From: Zopfochytrium polystomum
Lineage: Eukaryota > Chytridiomycota > Chytridiomycetes > Chytridiales > Chytridiaceae
Length of the DNA: 64,000 nucleotides
NCBI GenBank assembly: GCA_025765615.1
Contig: JAIVFJ010000059.1
Span: 265,673 to 329,672 of the forward strand
Direction of reading: 5' to 3'
Shown piece after piece: positions 34,300 through 44,095 of the stretch; within the stretch, counting starts at the first letter, position 1; each line of letters begins with the position of its first letter. The notes under the pieces are model-generated. The model was not told where the DNA came from. It saw only the letters and a program-made list of their open reading frames with translations, and ran no database searches. The position numbers and the translations under genes were made by a program.

Positions 34300-35610
34300 T
34301 ATCATTGCATTTTTCGATATGCCCAACCATCAGGCAAAGTTGACTGCATTCTGATTTGCAGTTCCCTGCGCAAGGATCATGTTGGTTCGCAGCTCAAGCA
34401 TCCTGACATGCTCCATAGGTTTGAAAACTTGCCAGTAACCTTCCTCATCATGGTCTTTGTGGCGTTGGGCACAATAGGTGCAGTCTGCTGAAAGTCACCC
34501 CAAGAAGCATGACTTTTTCCTCCAAACAGGGTTTCAGTCATCTAAGTATCCAAGGGCCTGAAAACATCTCGCAGGACACTGTCAATGACATCCGGAGCCA
34601 AGGAGTTGAGCATGGATATCTCATCCAATGCAATGAGGTCAGCCAAGTACAGCTCCAGTGCACAGTCAGTGGTCATTTTGATACCAGACTGAGAGTCAGC
34701 ATCAAGCTCTATGGGAATGGCAAATCGAGAGTGGGCAGTTGTTCTGCCAGCCAGGCAAAGCACAGCTAATCCTGAAGAAGTTACAGCAGCTTGGGCAATC
34801 TGGCCATGACCAAAGCGGCCTTGACTGCTGTGGACTTTTGCCAAAACGGCATTGTAGACAAAGGTCTTGCCACATCCTCCCACTCTCTGAAGATAAAAGA
34901 CTTGACCTTCTGGGGGAGGCACCACTCCAGGCTGTCCACATTGCTCAACAGCATCCACAACAGCCCTGTAAGCAAAGGCCTGCTCCTGGTTGAAGCTCCT
35001 TTCAGCATTTGCCACAATGGCCTCCAGCTGCTGTTGGTTGTAGTCAGAGTTTAGCCTTTGAAAAATCAGCTGGAGCCAGCCTTCAAGCGCCAGCACAGGC
35101 TCAGGCTCTAACTCTTCCAGCTGTGGTAGGGTGGGGAAGTTGCACATCAAGGTTGAGAAACTCTGCAGGGATGTGTCCAGCAGTGTCAGGAACAGGGCAG
35201 GACAGGACAAGGCAGACAAGGAACTGAGAGGAGTGATGATTGTATTGGAAACAATAATTCACTTGAGGGATGGGACAGGTCCCCCATCCCCCTTTTATAC
35301 CTCTTGAGAGTGTTCCTTGTCAAGACTCAAAGAAAGTTCCAGAAAGAGCAATTAGTAATACAATGATAACAATGATACCAATGACAACAAGACAAGTCAG
35401 GAAAGCAAAGAAGGTTCCAGAAGGTTCCACAAGGTTCCATGAAGGAATGTTCTAGAAGGTTCCAGAGGTTTCCAGAGGGTGATTCATAACAAGCAGCTTC
35501 AACGCAGTGCACTACATGTGGTCTGTAGGGGCAAGATCCAGATTCCCATGCTCCAGCTGAGCTAGGCTCAAAGCCGGTCAGCGACCATCTCATGCGTGAA
35601 AAACATTGTA
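34300..35610 (-). pseudogene. Helitron-type PIF1 helicase relic, split by a solo LTR
   Basis: Minus-strand PIF1-like helicase pieces. Going 5' to 3', they are a short stretch before the LTR (about 35610-35497), then FPTLPQLEELEPEPVL, a Walker A-like GGCGKTFVYN, a Walker B-like LIALDEISMLN, RPLDT, and, after a stop or frameshift near 34545, GDFQQTAPIVPN. This is the helicase of Helitron RepHel proteins, which unwinds DNA during rolling-circle transposition. The Rep domain and element ends were not found. It is interrupted at 35184-35491 by a gypsy solo LTR with target duplication AGCAG. Inactive. Confidence 0.8.
35184..35491 (-). mobile_element. Solo LTR of gypsy family G
   Basis: 308 bp, with ends TGTTATGAATC and TTCCTGACA read on minus, and a 5-bp duplication AGCAG at 35179-35183 and 35492-35496. 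It is shorter than the 397-bp LTRs at 35668 and 38540 because it has fewer GGAACCTTCT-type units. Confidence 0.92.
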
Positions 35611-35613
35611 GAG

Positions 35614-35667
35614 TGTTGAGATTTGACCCACAGGGTACACTACGCCCGTAATTGATGATCCCTTTGA
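35614..35667 (+). mobile_element. Copia family A LTR, 5' piece
   Basis: Starts TGTTGAGATTTGACC at 35614. Interrupted at 35667 by the gypsy-G insertion and continued at 38942. Confidence 0.85.
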
Positions 35668-35696
35668 TGTTATGAATCACCCTCTGGAAACCTCTG

Positions 35697-35835
35697 GAAC
35701 CTTCCAGAACATTCCTTCATGGAACCTTCTGGAACCTCTGGAACATTCTAGAACATTCCTTCATGGAACCTTCTGGAACCTTCTGGAACCTTCTAGAACA
35801 TTCCTTCATGGAACCTTGTGGAACCTTCTGGAACC
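35697..35835 (+). promoter_or_regulatory. Arrays of heat-shock-element-like GAA/TTC units in LTR U3
   Basis: Alternating GAA and TTC triplets at exact 5-bp spacing, the definition of a heat shock element. The longest run, 35766-35803, has eight consecutive units. Four-unit runs precede it. The 3' LTR has the same arrays. They lie about 150-250 bp upstream of the TATA box. Binding by a heat shock factor is inferred from the motif only. Confidence 0.7.
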
Positions 35836-35948
35836 TTCTTTGCTTTCCTGACTTGTCTTGTTGTCATTGGTATCATTGGTATCATTGTATTACTAATTGC
35901 TCTTTCTGGAACTTTCTTTGAGTCTTGACAAGGAAGACTCTCAAAAGG

Positions 35949-35956
35949 TATAAAAG
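35949..35956 (+). promoter_or_regulatory. TATA box of gypsy G
   Basis: TATAAAAG. Transcription would start about 30-35 nt downstream, at or near AAGTGAATTAT (35984-35994). Confidence 0.7.
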
Positions 35957-36066
35957 GGGGATGGGGGACCTGTCCCATCCCTCAAGTGAATTATTGTTTC
36001 CAATACAATCATCACTCCTCTCAGTTCCTTGTCTGCCTTGCCCTGTCCTGCCCTGTTCCTGACATC

Positions 36067-36077
36067 ATAATTCACTT
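36067..36077 (+). promoter_or_regulatory. Self-complementary primer-binding site
   Basis: ATAATTCACTT, two bases after the LTR end, is the exact reverse complement of AAGTGAATTAT at 35984-35994, which lies where the transcript should begin. In Tf1 and related fungal chromoviruses the first 11 nt of the RNA pair with the PBS to prime reverse transcription. No tRNA-like TGG start is present here. Confidence 0.75.
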
Positions 36078-36104
36078 CACCCTCTCCTACTACTCTCTGC
36101 CATC

Positions 36105-37028
36105 ATGTCTGACCCAAACAACACCTTCCCTGATGCAACTGCCTTCCAAGCCTTGATGGACCAATTACAAGCCCTTTCAAGACAGACACACCAACTTCAA
36201 GAACAAGTCCTTCACCAGCAGCACCAGCTTCAACAACAACTTCACCAACAAGAACATCAAGCTCTTCCCCTGCCCCAAGCCAACCAAGCAAGAGAGCCCA
36301 AGGTTCCCAGCCCTGACAAGTTCACTGGGCTGGCCAAAGACCTTAGGAACTTTATGGCCACTGTGGAGAATGTCATCCTTCTCCAACCTTCAAGATTTCC
36401 CAGTGAGCAAGTCAAGGTTCTTTTCACAAGCACCCTCCTGTCTGGTCAAGCTCAATCATGGTACAGATCTCTCCCAAGCACACCCACCACCCTGCAAGAG
36501 CTCTGGGAGGGGCTGGAAGCTACCTTTGGTGACCCCTACGCATCTTGGACAGCAAGATCCAAGCTCAAGCATATCAAGCAAGGAAAGCAATCTTGTGTGG
36601 CCTACACCAACCAATTCAAGCAACTAGCCAGAGACTCTGGATACAATGATGCAGCTCTGATGGAGCTGTACCATGATGGTCTCCATGAGTCTATCCAAGA
36701 CATGCTCTCCCAGTCTCTGCACATCCCTGAGACCTTGGAAGAGTACATTCTCCTTGCCATCAAGATTGACAACAGACTCTACTCCAAGAGGCTGAAGCAA
36801 AGACAAGTAGGAACTACATCAAGACCTACCCCAGTCCCTCAAGCTCTTACAGTTCCTGAACCCATGCAAGTGGATGCAGTTGAGACACTTCCTAAGGGTC
36901 CTCTGAGCCAAGAGGAGAAAACAAGGAGGGCCCAGCAGGGACTGTGTTTTTACTGTGGCTCCAAGGAGCATGCTGTCAAGGACTGCCCAAGGAAGAAGCA
37001 CCCAAACTCCCAGGTCCAGGCTCACTGA
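36105..37028 (+). CDS. gag: Gag polyprotein of gypsy G
   Basis: 307 residues, intact. The N-terminus is Gln/His-rich (about 20-60) with coiled-coil character. The retrotransposon Gag core (about 70-215) contains FTGLAKDLRNFM, AQSWYRSLP, LWEGLEATFGDP and YTNQFKQLARDSGYNDAALMELYHDGL. A CX2CX4HX4C zinc knuckle (CFYCGSKEHAVKDC) lies at about 281-294. It forms the particle and binds element RNA. The end overlaps the Pol frame by about 85 nt in the -1 frame, suggesting -1 frameshifting; I could not name the slippery site. Confidence 0.92.
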   Translation: MSDPNNTFPDATAFQALMDQLQALSRQTHQLQEQVLHQQHQLQQQLHQQEHQALPLPQANQAREPKVPSPDKFTGLAKDLRNFMATVENVILLQPSRFPSEQVKVLFTSTLLSGQAQSWYRSLPSTPTTLQELWEGLEATFGDPYASWTARSKLKHIKQGKQSCVAYTNQFKQLARDSGYNDAALMELYHDGLHESIQDMLSQSLHIPETLEEYILLAIKIDNRLYSKRLKQRQVGTTSRPTPVPQALTVPEPMQVDAVETLPKGPLSQEEKTRRAQQGLCFYCGSKEHAVKDCPRKKHPNSQVQAH

Positions 37029-38539
37029 GGGGCAATTCCCTGGACCCTCCTCCAAGCTGCCCCTGTTTCATCACCACCACCAGCACCACAAACACCTCAG
37101 ATTCCAAGCCCCACCAACTCACCATGGATGTCAAGATTCAACTCTCACCCAAGTCAACCATCACAACCAAGGCCCTTATCGACTCTGGATCATCCTGCAA
37201 CATCATTGATGCCACCCTTGCCAAGTCTTGTGCCATTCCCACCATCAAGAAATCCACACCCCTCAAGGTCCACTTTGCCAATCATGCTCTGTTCAAGGAA
37301 ATCAGCCATGAAACCAAGCTAAACCTCCACATCCAAGACTTTCCACCATCCATGGTCAACCTGGAAGTATTGGATCTTGGCTCACCCACATTCTCTGTCA
37401 TCCTGGGATTACCATGGCTGCAAGCCCAGAACCCTGCCATTGATTGGGTCACTGGTCAAGTCCAACCTCCACCAATTGGAACAGTCACCCAAAACTCAAG
37501 TCAAGCCTCCAAGTCTCATGCTCTCAAGTCCCTGATTCAAGGCTCTCAGCCTAGTATCCAAGGTCAACCACAAATGACAGCTCCAGTATCAGCCTGCAGC
37601 TCACAGATCCCAGCCAAGATTCAAGTTTCACAGTTCACAGTTCATAGTCAAGATTCCAGCACAGCTCATAGAGCTCACAGTCATGGCCAAGTCTGTAGTT
37701 CACAGAACCCACAGTCAAAGCTTCAAGTACCACAGTTCACAGTCCAAATTCAAGATTCAAGCTCCACAGCTCACAGTCTTTGCCAAGAACAGAACCCTCA
37801 GTCAAAGATTCAAGAATCACAGTTCCCAGTCAACAATTCAAGCCCCACTGCTGATGAGCACAGAAGGACAGACCTTGCACCTGAAGGGGGAGATGGTTTC
37901 ACCCCACCACCCAAGACACACCTTTCACTGCTTCCTGACAGTGTGTGGGCCCATGCTATTTCCAAGGACCCCAAGCCTCACAAGATTCAAATCAGCCAAG
38001 AAGAGGAAAAACTTGAGATACTCAAGACAAGGCATGATGCAGCAACAGCTGGACACCCAGGAGAGCACAAGACATATGAGCTTGTTTCCAGAGACTTTTA
38101 CTGGCCAGGCATGAGGAAGAACTTGCAGTCCAAAAGACCAAGTCCCAAGCTAGACAACCTCAAGTTGAGACCTTTCAAGATCTTGGAGCAAATCAATCCA
38201 GTCACCTTCAAGCTGGATCTCCCTGCATCCATGAAGATCCACCCAGTTTTCCATGTCAGCCTTTTAGAGAAGTTTGTGGCCAATTCCATTCCAGGCAGAG
38301 TTGTTCCTCCTCCTCCTCCAGTTGAGGTAGAAGGTGAAGAGGAATTTGAGGTTGAACAAATCTTGGATGCCAAGTGGTTTGGAAGGACACTCAAGTTCCT
38401 TGTTAAGTGGAAAGGTTACTCAGATGCTGACAACACCTGGGAGCCTGAGTCAAACCTCACTCACTGCCAAGACCTTCTGCTCGAGTTCAAGACCAGGTAC
38501 CCCACCAAGTTGCAGAAGAGGCCTAAAAGGGGGAGATGA
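36944..38539 (+). CDS. pol: Pol remnant of gypsy G: protease, integrase zinc finger, chromodomain (RT and IN core absent)
   Basis: About 531 codons in the -1 frame relative to Gag, with no true ATG at the beginning. Order: aspartic protease with active site ALIDSGSSCNIID (about residue 82) and the ILGLPWL flap-distal motif; a Gln/Ser-rich linker of about 150 residues with repeated VSQFTVHSQDSS-like units; the HHCC-type integrase zinc region (RHDAATAGHPGEHKTYELVSRDFYWPGM); then directly the post-integrase segment (KLRPFKILEQINP, HPVFHVSLLEKF) and a chromodomain (EQILDAKWFGRTLKFLVKWKGYSDADNTWEPESNL). Reverse transcriptase, RNase H and the DDE core are missing by a clean in-frame deletion. The protease and chromodomain look usable; the protein cannot copy RNA. 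Confidence 0.9.
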   Translation: MFLLWLQGACCQGLPKEEAPKLPGPGSLRGNSLDPPPSCPCFITTTSTTNTSDSKPHQLTMDVKIQLSPKSTITTKALIDSGSSCNIIDATLAKSCAIPTIKKSTPLKVHFANHALFKEISHETKLNLHIQDFPPSMVNLEVLDLGSPTFSVILGLPWLQAQNPAIDWVTGQVQPPPIGTVTQNSSQASKSHALKSLIQGSQPSIQGQPQMTAPVSACSSQIPAKIQVSQFTVHSQDSSTAHRAHSHGQVCSSQNPQSKLQVPQFTVQIQDSSSTAHSLCQEQNPQSKIQESQFPVNNSSPTADEHRRTDLAPEGGDGFTPPPKTHLSLLPDSVWAHAISKDPKPHKIQISQEEEKLEILKTRHDAATAGHPGEHKTYELVSRDFYWPGMRKNLQSKRPSPKLDNLKLRPFKILEQINPVTFKLDLPASMKIHPVFHVSLLEKFVANSIPGRVVPPPPPVEVEGEEEFEVEQILDAKWFGRTLKFLVKWKGYSDADNTWEPESNLTHCQDLLLEFKTRYPTKLQKRPKRGR

Positions 38540-38936
38540 TGTTATGAATCACCCTCTGGAAACCTCTGGAACCTTCCAGAACATTCCTTCATGGAACCTT
38601 CTGGAACCTCTGGAACATTCTAGAACATTCCTTCATGGAACCTTCTGGAACCTTCTGGAACCTTCTAGAACATTCCTTCATGGAACCTTGTGGAACCTTC
38701 TGGAACCTTCTTTGCTTTCCTGACTTGTCTTGTTGTCATTGGTATCATTGGTATCATTGTATTACTAATTGCTCTTTCTGGAACTTTCTTTGAGTCTTGA
38801 CAAGGAAGACTCTCAAAAGGTATAAAAGGGGGATGGGGGACCTGTCCCATCCCTCAAGTGAATTATTGTTTCCAATACAATCATCACTCCTCTCAGTTCC
38901 TTGTCTGCCTTGCCCTGTCCTGCCCTGTTCCTGACA
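38540..38936 (+). repeat. 3' LTR of gypsy G
   Basis: 397 bp, same sequence as the 5' LTR by eye. It is preceded by the polypurine tract AAAAGGGGGAGATGA, which also contains the Pol stop codon. Confidence 0.95.
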
Positions 38937-39656
38937 TTTGAGTACTCCACCCAATCACATTGGATGGGGTGTTTGAAGGGCTCAGTAGATTCAATACTTG
39001 AATGGGTCGCTCCGAAGGGCTCATCTGTTTTCAATAAAAAGAGATAGGCAAAGGCGGCTGTTGCTCTAGCTTTGTTCATCCTACCGGTAGGAACAATGCA
39101 AGTAGAACATGCACAAAAACGCTCAAACTACGCACTCTGCACATTTAACACAGCACAGCAAGCATGCAGAAGCAGTGTACCACTGCCCCATGCTCCGTAA
39201 TTCCGCTCTCTGCATCAGAATTCCGCTTCCTGATCTGGAATTCCGCTCTCTGATCTGGAATTCCAGCTTTCCTGCTGTGCTGTGCAATCTGAGCAATGCA
39301 ACAGGCATTTAGGAATCAGGGATTGCACCAATCACTGCATTTATAAAAGTGAGATAAAAACTGAGCTCACCAGAGATTGCACCAATCATTGGATTTCTAA
39401 AAACAAGGAAAAAAGCGGCTTGTTTCCCAAACAAGCTTCCTGATTTGGAAACAACCAAACCAATTTACAAGCAACTGTTTCTCAAACAGGCTGTAATTTG
39501 GTTCTTGGTGGTAATCAGCCCAGACAAAGTACTCAGCCCAAGGTGGTACTCAGCCCTGGCTGGTACTTAGCCCTGGGTGGTGCACAGCCCTGGCTGGTAC
39601 TCAGCCTTGGGTGATGCTCAGCCCAGGCTGGTACTCAGCCCTGGGTGATGCCGGCC
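38937..39656 (+). mobile_element. Copia family A LTR, 3' piece
   Basis: Continuation of the LTR begun at 35614. It runs through the CCGGTAGGAACAATGCA region and the CAGCCCTGGCTGGTACT tandem units, then breaks off at about 39651, well before the TATA-proximal part. Confidence 0.85.
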
Positions 39657-40060
39657 TTGTGTCCTGTGGTGGACGGCTCAACCCTCTCGAGCAAGGGCTG
39701 CCTACTCTGCTCAGACTGAACAGACAGCCGACCAAAGACAGAACAAGAACAATCCCACTCGCCTGTGATGAGAGTGCCTTGCGAAGCCTTGCTGTGTAAG
39801 ACACAAGTTTCACCAGTGGCAGGAAAATCAGTTCACAATGCGAACTCAACCTGCTTTGGCAGCGACAAGGTCGCTGCCAAAGCAGCCAAATAATCCAGAA
39901 ATTGTAGAAAGAGCAGCTTTGGTGCCTTCGTCACCTCCGCCCACAAGCAAAAAAATTTGAACAATTGCAACAACGCCCCACAACCTTAAGCGCATTTTCC
40001 GCTGATACCGTCTTGTTCCTCCTGCTAACCAATCACTTCCGCCTAACAGATGATAAGCAC
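39657..40060. other. No gene; contains a perfect hairpin
   Basis: No coding region recognised. A 16-bp perfect inverted repeat lies at 39851-39885. Confidence 0.5.
39851..39885. repeat. Perfect 16-bp inverted repeat, 3-nt loop
   Basis: CTGCTTTGGCAGCGAC (39851-39866), loop AAG, then the exact reverse complement (39870-39885). Confidence 0.95.
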
Positions 40061-40440
40061 TTAAAACGGTGGGTAGAGACTTTGTGAGGTAATCGGCTGG
40101 TTGCTTTTCACCAGAAATCCACTCCGACCAAATAACTTGTCAACAACTTGTTTGTTTGCAAATATAGTGATACGTAACTGGAATATGTTTTGACATATTA
40201 ATATTGCGGTTGTTCTCGCTCAAAGTAATAAACACCCTGGTTGTCAGAATAGATTGGAATAGGAGTTGGTGACAGGAACTGAAGTCCTGTACGCTGTTGC
40301 AAGATTTCCACTAGTTCGTGTCCCAGATTGGAAACTTCATTGTGCTCTGCTTGCTGAGATGAGAGCATGACAGTCGGACTTCGAGTAGATGACCAGCTGA
40401 TAAAACTGTCCAGCGGCGGCAGAAGCAGGAGGACGATCCT
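40060..40440 (-). pseudogene. Copia family D RNase H relic
   Basis: Minus-strand fragment with the copia RNase H pattern (SFISWSSTRSPTVMLSSQQAEHNEVSNLGHELVEILQ in outline; PIPIYSDNQG, with the DNQ motif). Further pieces toward 40060 resemble the QPADYLTKSL end. Several frame breaks. The family is distinct from A, B and C. Confidence 0.7.
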
Positions 40441-40963
40441 GGCTTCATGGTCGACGCAAGGAGGACTTGGCAGGCGCTTAGGGGGGCCATCGACTCCACA
40501 GGTCCGTACCATGGGCCGTGGCCGTTCCCCCTGCACTGCTCCGCCGATCGCGCCACTGCTCCGAGGGATCTCAGCGCGGCTCGCTACAGCAGCGACGGCG
40601 ACCGTCCCGGCGAAGACGGCGGGTTGTTGCTTTTATCCTTGTGGGTGGAGCAGTGGAGAGGAGAGCGAGAGGACTTCCCAACAACCTACATATCCTAATT
40701 TTTCGAATTCTCAGCGAAGCCAAATAATATTTTAAAACGAAGGGACCTGGTCGTTGAGTGTTGCGGAAGGAAGCGCCGAGCAGACAAAACACCACACACC
40801 CTTGTCCGACGCACCGCACCAGCTCCGTCTGCCCATCATCCCCTCTCGAACACTCCCTCTCCCATTCCTACTGTCCCTAATTGATTGGGCCTAATTGATT
40901 GGGCCTACCCTTCTGTTTCCCACGGTGTAGCCGATTACGATCTCCCGATAAAACCTCCATACT

Positions 40964-42415
40964 ATGGACTTGCAGCGGAAGCTCCTGGAAGAGGTTTGCG
41001 TGGTTTTGAAAGGAGCCGAGCTTCCTTGAGTATCTCATGTTCCAAACTATGCTTTATTGCAGCTCATGAACCCTCTTCTGGGGACGGAGAAAGACTTTCA
41101 CGACCCGGGCGTGTGCAAGTATTCATTGGCCGCGTTTTGTCCCCACGATCTATTTACGAAGTACGCACTGTGTATTCTATCCACGTTACTTCTAAGCCTA
41201 AGCCTTCCTCGATAGCACGAAATACGATCTAGGTCCCTGTCCGTTCAAAATTCATGATGAAAAGCTGTGCAGACAGTGAGCTCTTAATTCGTTTTTGTCT
41301 AGTCGTAACCCAATTGCATTGCAGGTATCAATCATCTCTGGAGAAAGGAAAGCTTGGATATGAACAAGAGCTCGTAACATTCCTCGTCAAGCTCGAAGCC
41401 GACATGGACCGTGCAATCCGACGAGCGAAAGAGAGGATGGAGGTTTCAGGACAAACGGATTCTGTGGTGGATGAAGAGGGCGAAAAGCTTGAGAAAATCG
41501 TGCAAGTGGAGGAACAAATTAAAGCTATCACGACACAGGTCGAAGAGTTTGGGGAGGCCGGTGAGGTGGAAAAAGCGCAGGAGCTTCTTGCGAAGGTCGA
41601 CTCTTTGAAGCAGGCTATTGAAGTTATACGCAATGTAAGTGCTCTGACATTAACTCCTTACTCTTATTTGAGCTACTTCGCTGAACACGCCCTGCATGCG
41701 TATTCTCTTGCAGTCGGGAGCACGTCGTCTCATGGTATGTGAGGTGTGTTCAGCTTGTCTCGTGGCCAACGATTCCACTGCCAGAATGGACGCGCATTTG
41801 ATTGGGAAGCAGCACACGGGTTATTTAAAAATTCGACAGTGGCTTGAAACTTGGAGGGTGAGTCTTACCGACTTTGCCGTCGCACTTCTTATTGACTTGT
41901 TGGTGGTTTTGCAGAAGTCTGGCAGCTCTACTTCTACATCCGAAATGTCCAGGAATTCTCCTGGTGCGCGAGACCCAGCTTTCAGCCGTCAGAGCGATTT
42001 GGAGAGACGGAGTGATCTCGACAGACGGGGAGGTCATCGAGGATGGGGAGGTAGAGACCATCCTTACAGCAAACCAGAATATCGTGAGGATCGCCGCCGC
42101 TTCGATGACAGCTCGCGCTATGAGCGCCGAGTGGACAGGCACGATCTGGACGGACGACCGAGTCGCGGGAGCTTCAACTCTGATCGCGGTTATGCCAATG
42201 ACCGATATCGCAGACAACCTGAAAAAGCTGTTGAAAGGATATCTGGTGGCGAAGGGGATAGAGGAACGGACCGAGGCGACCGCCGTCACTCTTACCATGA
42301 TGCGGCAACAGCTCGTGAAAGCGACCACGTGGGCCGTAGGGAGCAGTTAGGACGAAAGTCGCGGGCATCCCCGAGCTACGACGACCGAGCGCGGGGCAGC
42401 AACAGCGATCGCTGA
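40964..42415 (+). CDS. LUC7-like U1 snRNP splicing factor
   Basis: Six exons resolve cleanly: 40964-40993, 41063-41160, 41216-41275, 41325-41634, 41714-41857, 41915-42415, all GT-AG. Product: MDLQRKLLEELMNPLLGT start; first zinc finger, CCCH type (VCKYSLAAFCPHDLF ... DLGPCPFKIHDEKLC); a long coiled-coil (about 95-165, rich in Glu/Lys); second zinc finger, C2H2 type (VCEVCSACLVANDSTARMDAHLIGKQHTGY); and an Arg/Asp/Ser/Gly-rich tail. Luc7 proteins sit on U1 snRNP in the nucleus and help select 5' splice sites. All zinc ligands are present. It stands alone between retroelement blocks. Assignment is secure at family level. Confidence 0.93.
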
Positions 42416-43260
42416 CTAAACGTGTCAATCACGAGACAAGTATTTTGATCTGAACGCAACGAGCTCACCGAAGCTGCAGTAATAAATCATGGTGGGAGGT
42501 TATGGTTCCTCTGCTTCTTGCGTTAGAAACGTCATGACCCGCTACGAAAAAAAGCAACCTGAACAAGAAAAAAAGAAGAAAAAAGAGGGAAAAACAAGTG
42601 CCGATTATTAACCTGTGGGATATTTGATAGTTTTTCAGCTTTCACAGCAAACTGCGAAAGATGACCCCAGTAAGAAAGGGGGCTGGCCAGATAGGGGAAT
42701 GAGAGGAATATAGTACCCAGCCGATTCATTTTTCGCGCATAGCGTTCGAAGAAATATGCTGTCGACCCATGCAAGTGCCAACTTTTTCTTCTGCTGCTCT
42801 TGTGATTGCTTTAAGTCAAAGCCTTGAGAGCTTCGCAACACTTGAGGGGAATGTATATGAAGCACCTGGAACCTATTGCTGTAGATCGATATTAAGCGTC
42901 CCTTCATGTTCGTCCGATGGCCAGCACCACATACTCAAACTTGAGCGGCGCCAGTGTCGTCCTCAACACAACAGTTGCAATCATGCGCAAAACCGCATGC
43001 AACAGGTGCCACAGCATTAGCAAGAATTTTGCGCGCCACCCCGTAGTGCGCATCTTGGCTGGGCCAGCTGCCCAAACTTCTTGAAAATACGAGCCAATTG
43101 TGGGACTATGCTCACTCCTTTGACCCTGGTATCTGGGCCCCTAAAGTGATGGAAAGCAAATAACAGGCTAAAACCAACTTTACTGGGCTGTTGTCAAGGA
43201 GGTGTTTTAACCCTACTACTGGCCCAGTCAATGGTGTCATTGTGGGCCATGGCTGGTCAC
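42416..43260. other. No gene recognised
   Basis: A/T-rich stretch after LUC7, with no recognisable coding region. From about 43105 it shares a dispersed repeat with 2140-2280. Confidence 0.5.
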
Positions 43261-43262
43261 AT

Positions 43263-43337
43263 AGCTACCATTTTGCATCAGAAGCGAATCTGTAGCTACA
43301 GATCCTACAGATCCGCTTCGGATGCAAAATGGTAGCT
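43263..43337. repeat. Long imperfect hairpin
   Basis: 33-bp arms (43263-43295 and 43305-43337) with two mismatches and a 9-nt loop. The outer 17 bp (AGCTACCATTTTGCATC) pair perfectly. Confidence 0.9.
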
Positions 43338-43359
43338 CTGGAGGGAGTGGTGATGGAAA

Positions 43360-43510
43360 CCAGAGGCAAGAAAAATGGCGGTGGGAGCTCCTGTTTTTAA
43401 GAATGGGAGCTGGGGCAACCATTTTCGTCAAAGGTGTTGGGGATTGAAACAAGAGGAAAGGAAAAATGGTGATGGGAGCTCCCATTTTCCAAGAATGGGA
43501 GCCAGTGCAC
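43360..43510. repeat. Two-copy direct repeat
   Basis: Blocks beginning AAAAATGG[C/T]G[G/A]TGGGAGCTCC at about 43370 and 43462, each followed by AAGAATGGGAGC, repeat with moderate divergence. Confidence 0.6.
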
Positions 43511-43790
43511 CCACCTCAAGATGATCAGAGGGTGGATATTGACGAGGGAGACAATTAACTTTATTCTTTGCTCTTATGGAAGATGCTTCATTCACTATGA
43601 ACAATGACGTCTCTTGGCTTTCCACCACTACCCAAGACCTGCCACCACCAGTTTTGACTCGTCCAATTGCACCTTTCAAAAGCCTCATGTCAATAACAAC
43701 CGTTTCTCCACTTTCTGAAATTACTGGCAAGTGAAGTTTGGTCACGAGTTTTGACTGCAAATGAACTACTGCAACCATCACAGTCTCCAT
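43428..43790 (-). pseudogene. Unknown protein fragment, possibly transposase-derived
   Basis: A 120-codon frame whose middle looks coding (VVIDMRLLKGAIGRVKTGGGRSWVVVES). The IGRV...W.VV pattern vaguely recalls the C-terminal end of KDZ-type transposases, but I cannot support that. The C-terminal third runs into the direct repeats. Confidence 0.25.
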
Positions 43791-43839
43791 GTCTTCTGAA
43801 TTCTCGTCAAAGTCCTCCTGTCAGCTGATTGACATGATA

Positions 43840-44095
43840 GAGAGAAGCTGTCTGTAGCGTGTTGAATGGCTTCATTTCAGGAGTAGCACTTTTGCAATGG
43901 GATTGATTGTCAACAAGTTCAACATACTGTGTTGAAACTAGTCAACAACAAACCATAGAGGAGTGCCCAATTACAAAAGAAAAACAGACCTTGAGATTAG
44001 TGGAGTCTTGATTATGTTCGCTAACCAGGGAACCAGCACAGGCCAGAGTCTACTGCTGACCAACCAGTGCAACCTTGGACCAATGCTCCACAACC
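43840..44095. other. No gene recognised
   Basis: Short stretch between the unknown fragment and the copia-B LTR; nothing identifiable. Confidence 0.4.

Larger units (their letters stand above)
35668..36064 (+). repeat. 5' LTR of gypsy G
   Basis: 397 bp. U3 holds heat-shock-element-like arrays (35697-35835), the TATA box TATAAAAG is at 35949-35956, and the LTR ends TTCCTGACA. Confidence 0.95.
35668..38936 (+). mobile_element. Complete gypsy family G element (non-autonomous chromovirus)
   Basis: 3269 bp bounded by 397-bp LTRs (35668-36064 and 38540-38936) that look identical, with a 5-bp duplication TTTGA (35663-35667 and 38937-38941). It encodes Gag and a 531-codon Pol remnant that has protease, the integrase zinc-binding segment and a chromodomain but no reverse transcriptase, RNase H or integrase core. 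Identical LTRs imply recent insertion, so it was presumably copied by enzymes supplied in trans. The target was a copia-A LTR. Confidence 0.95.
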
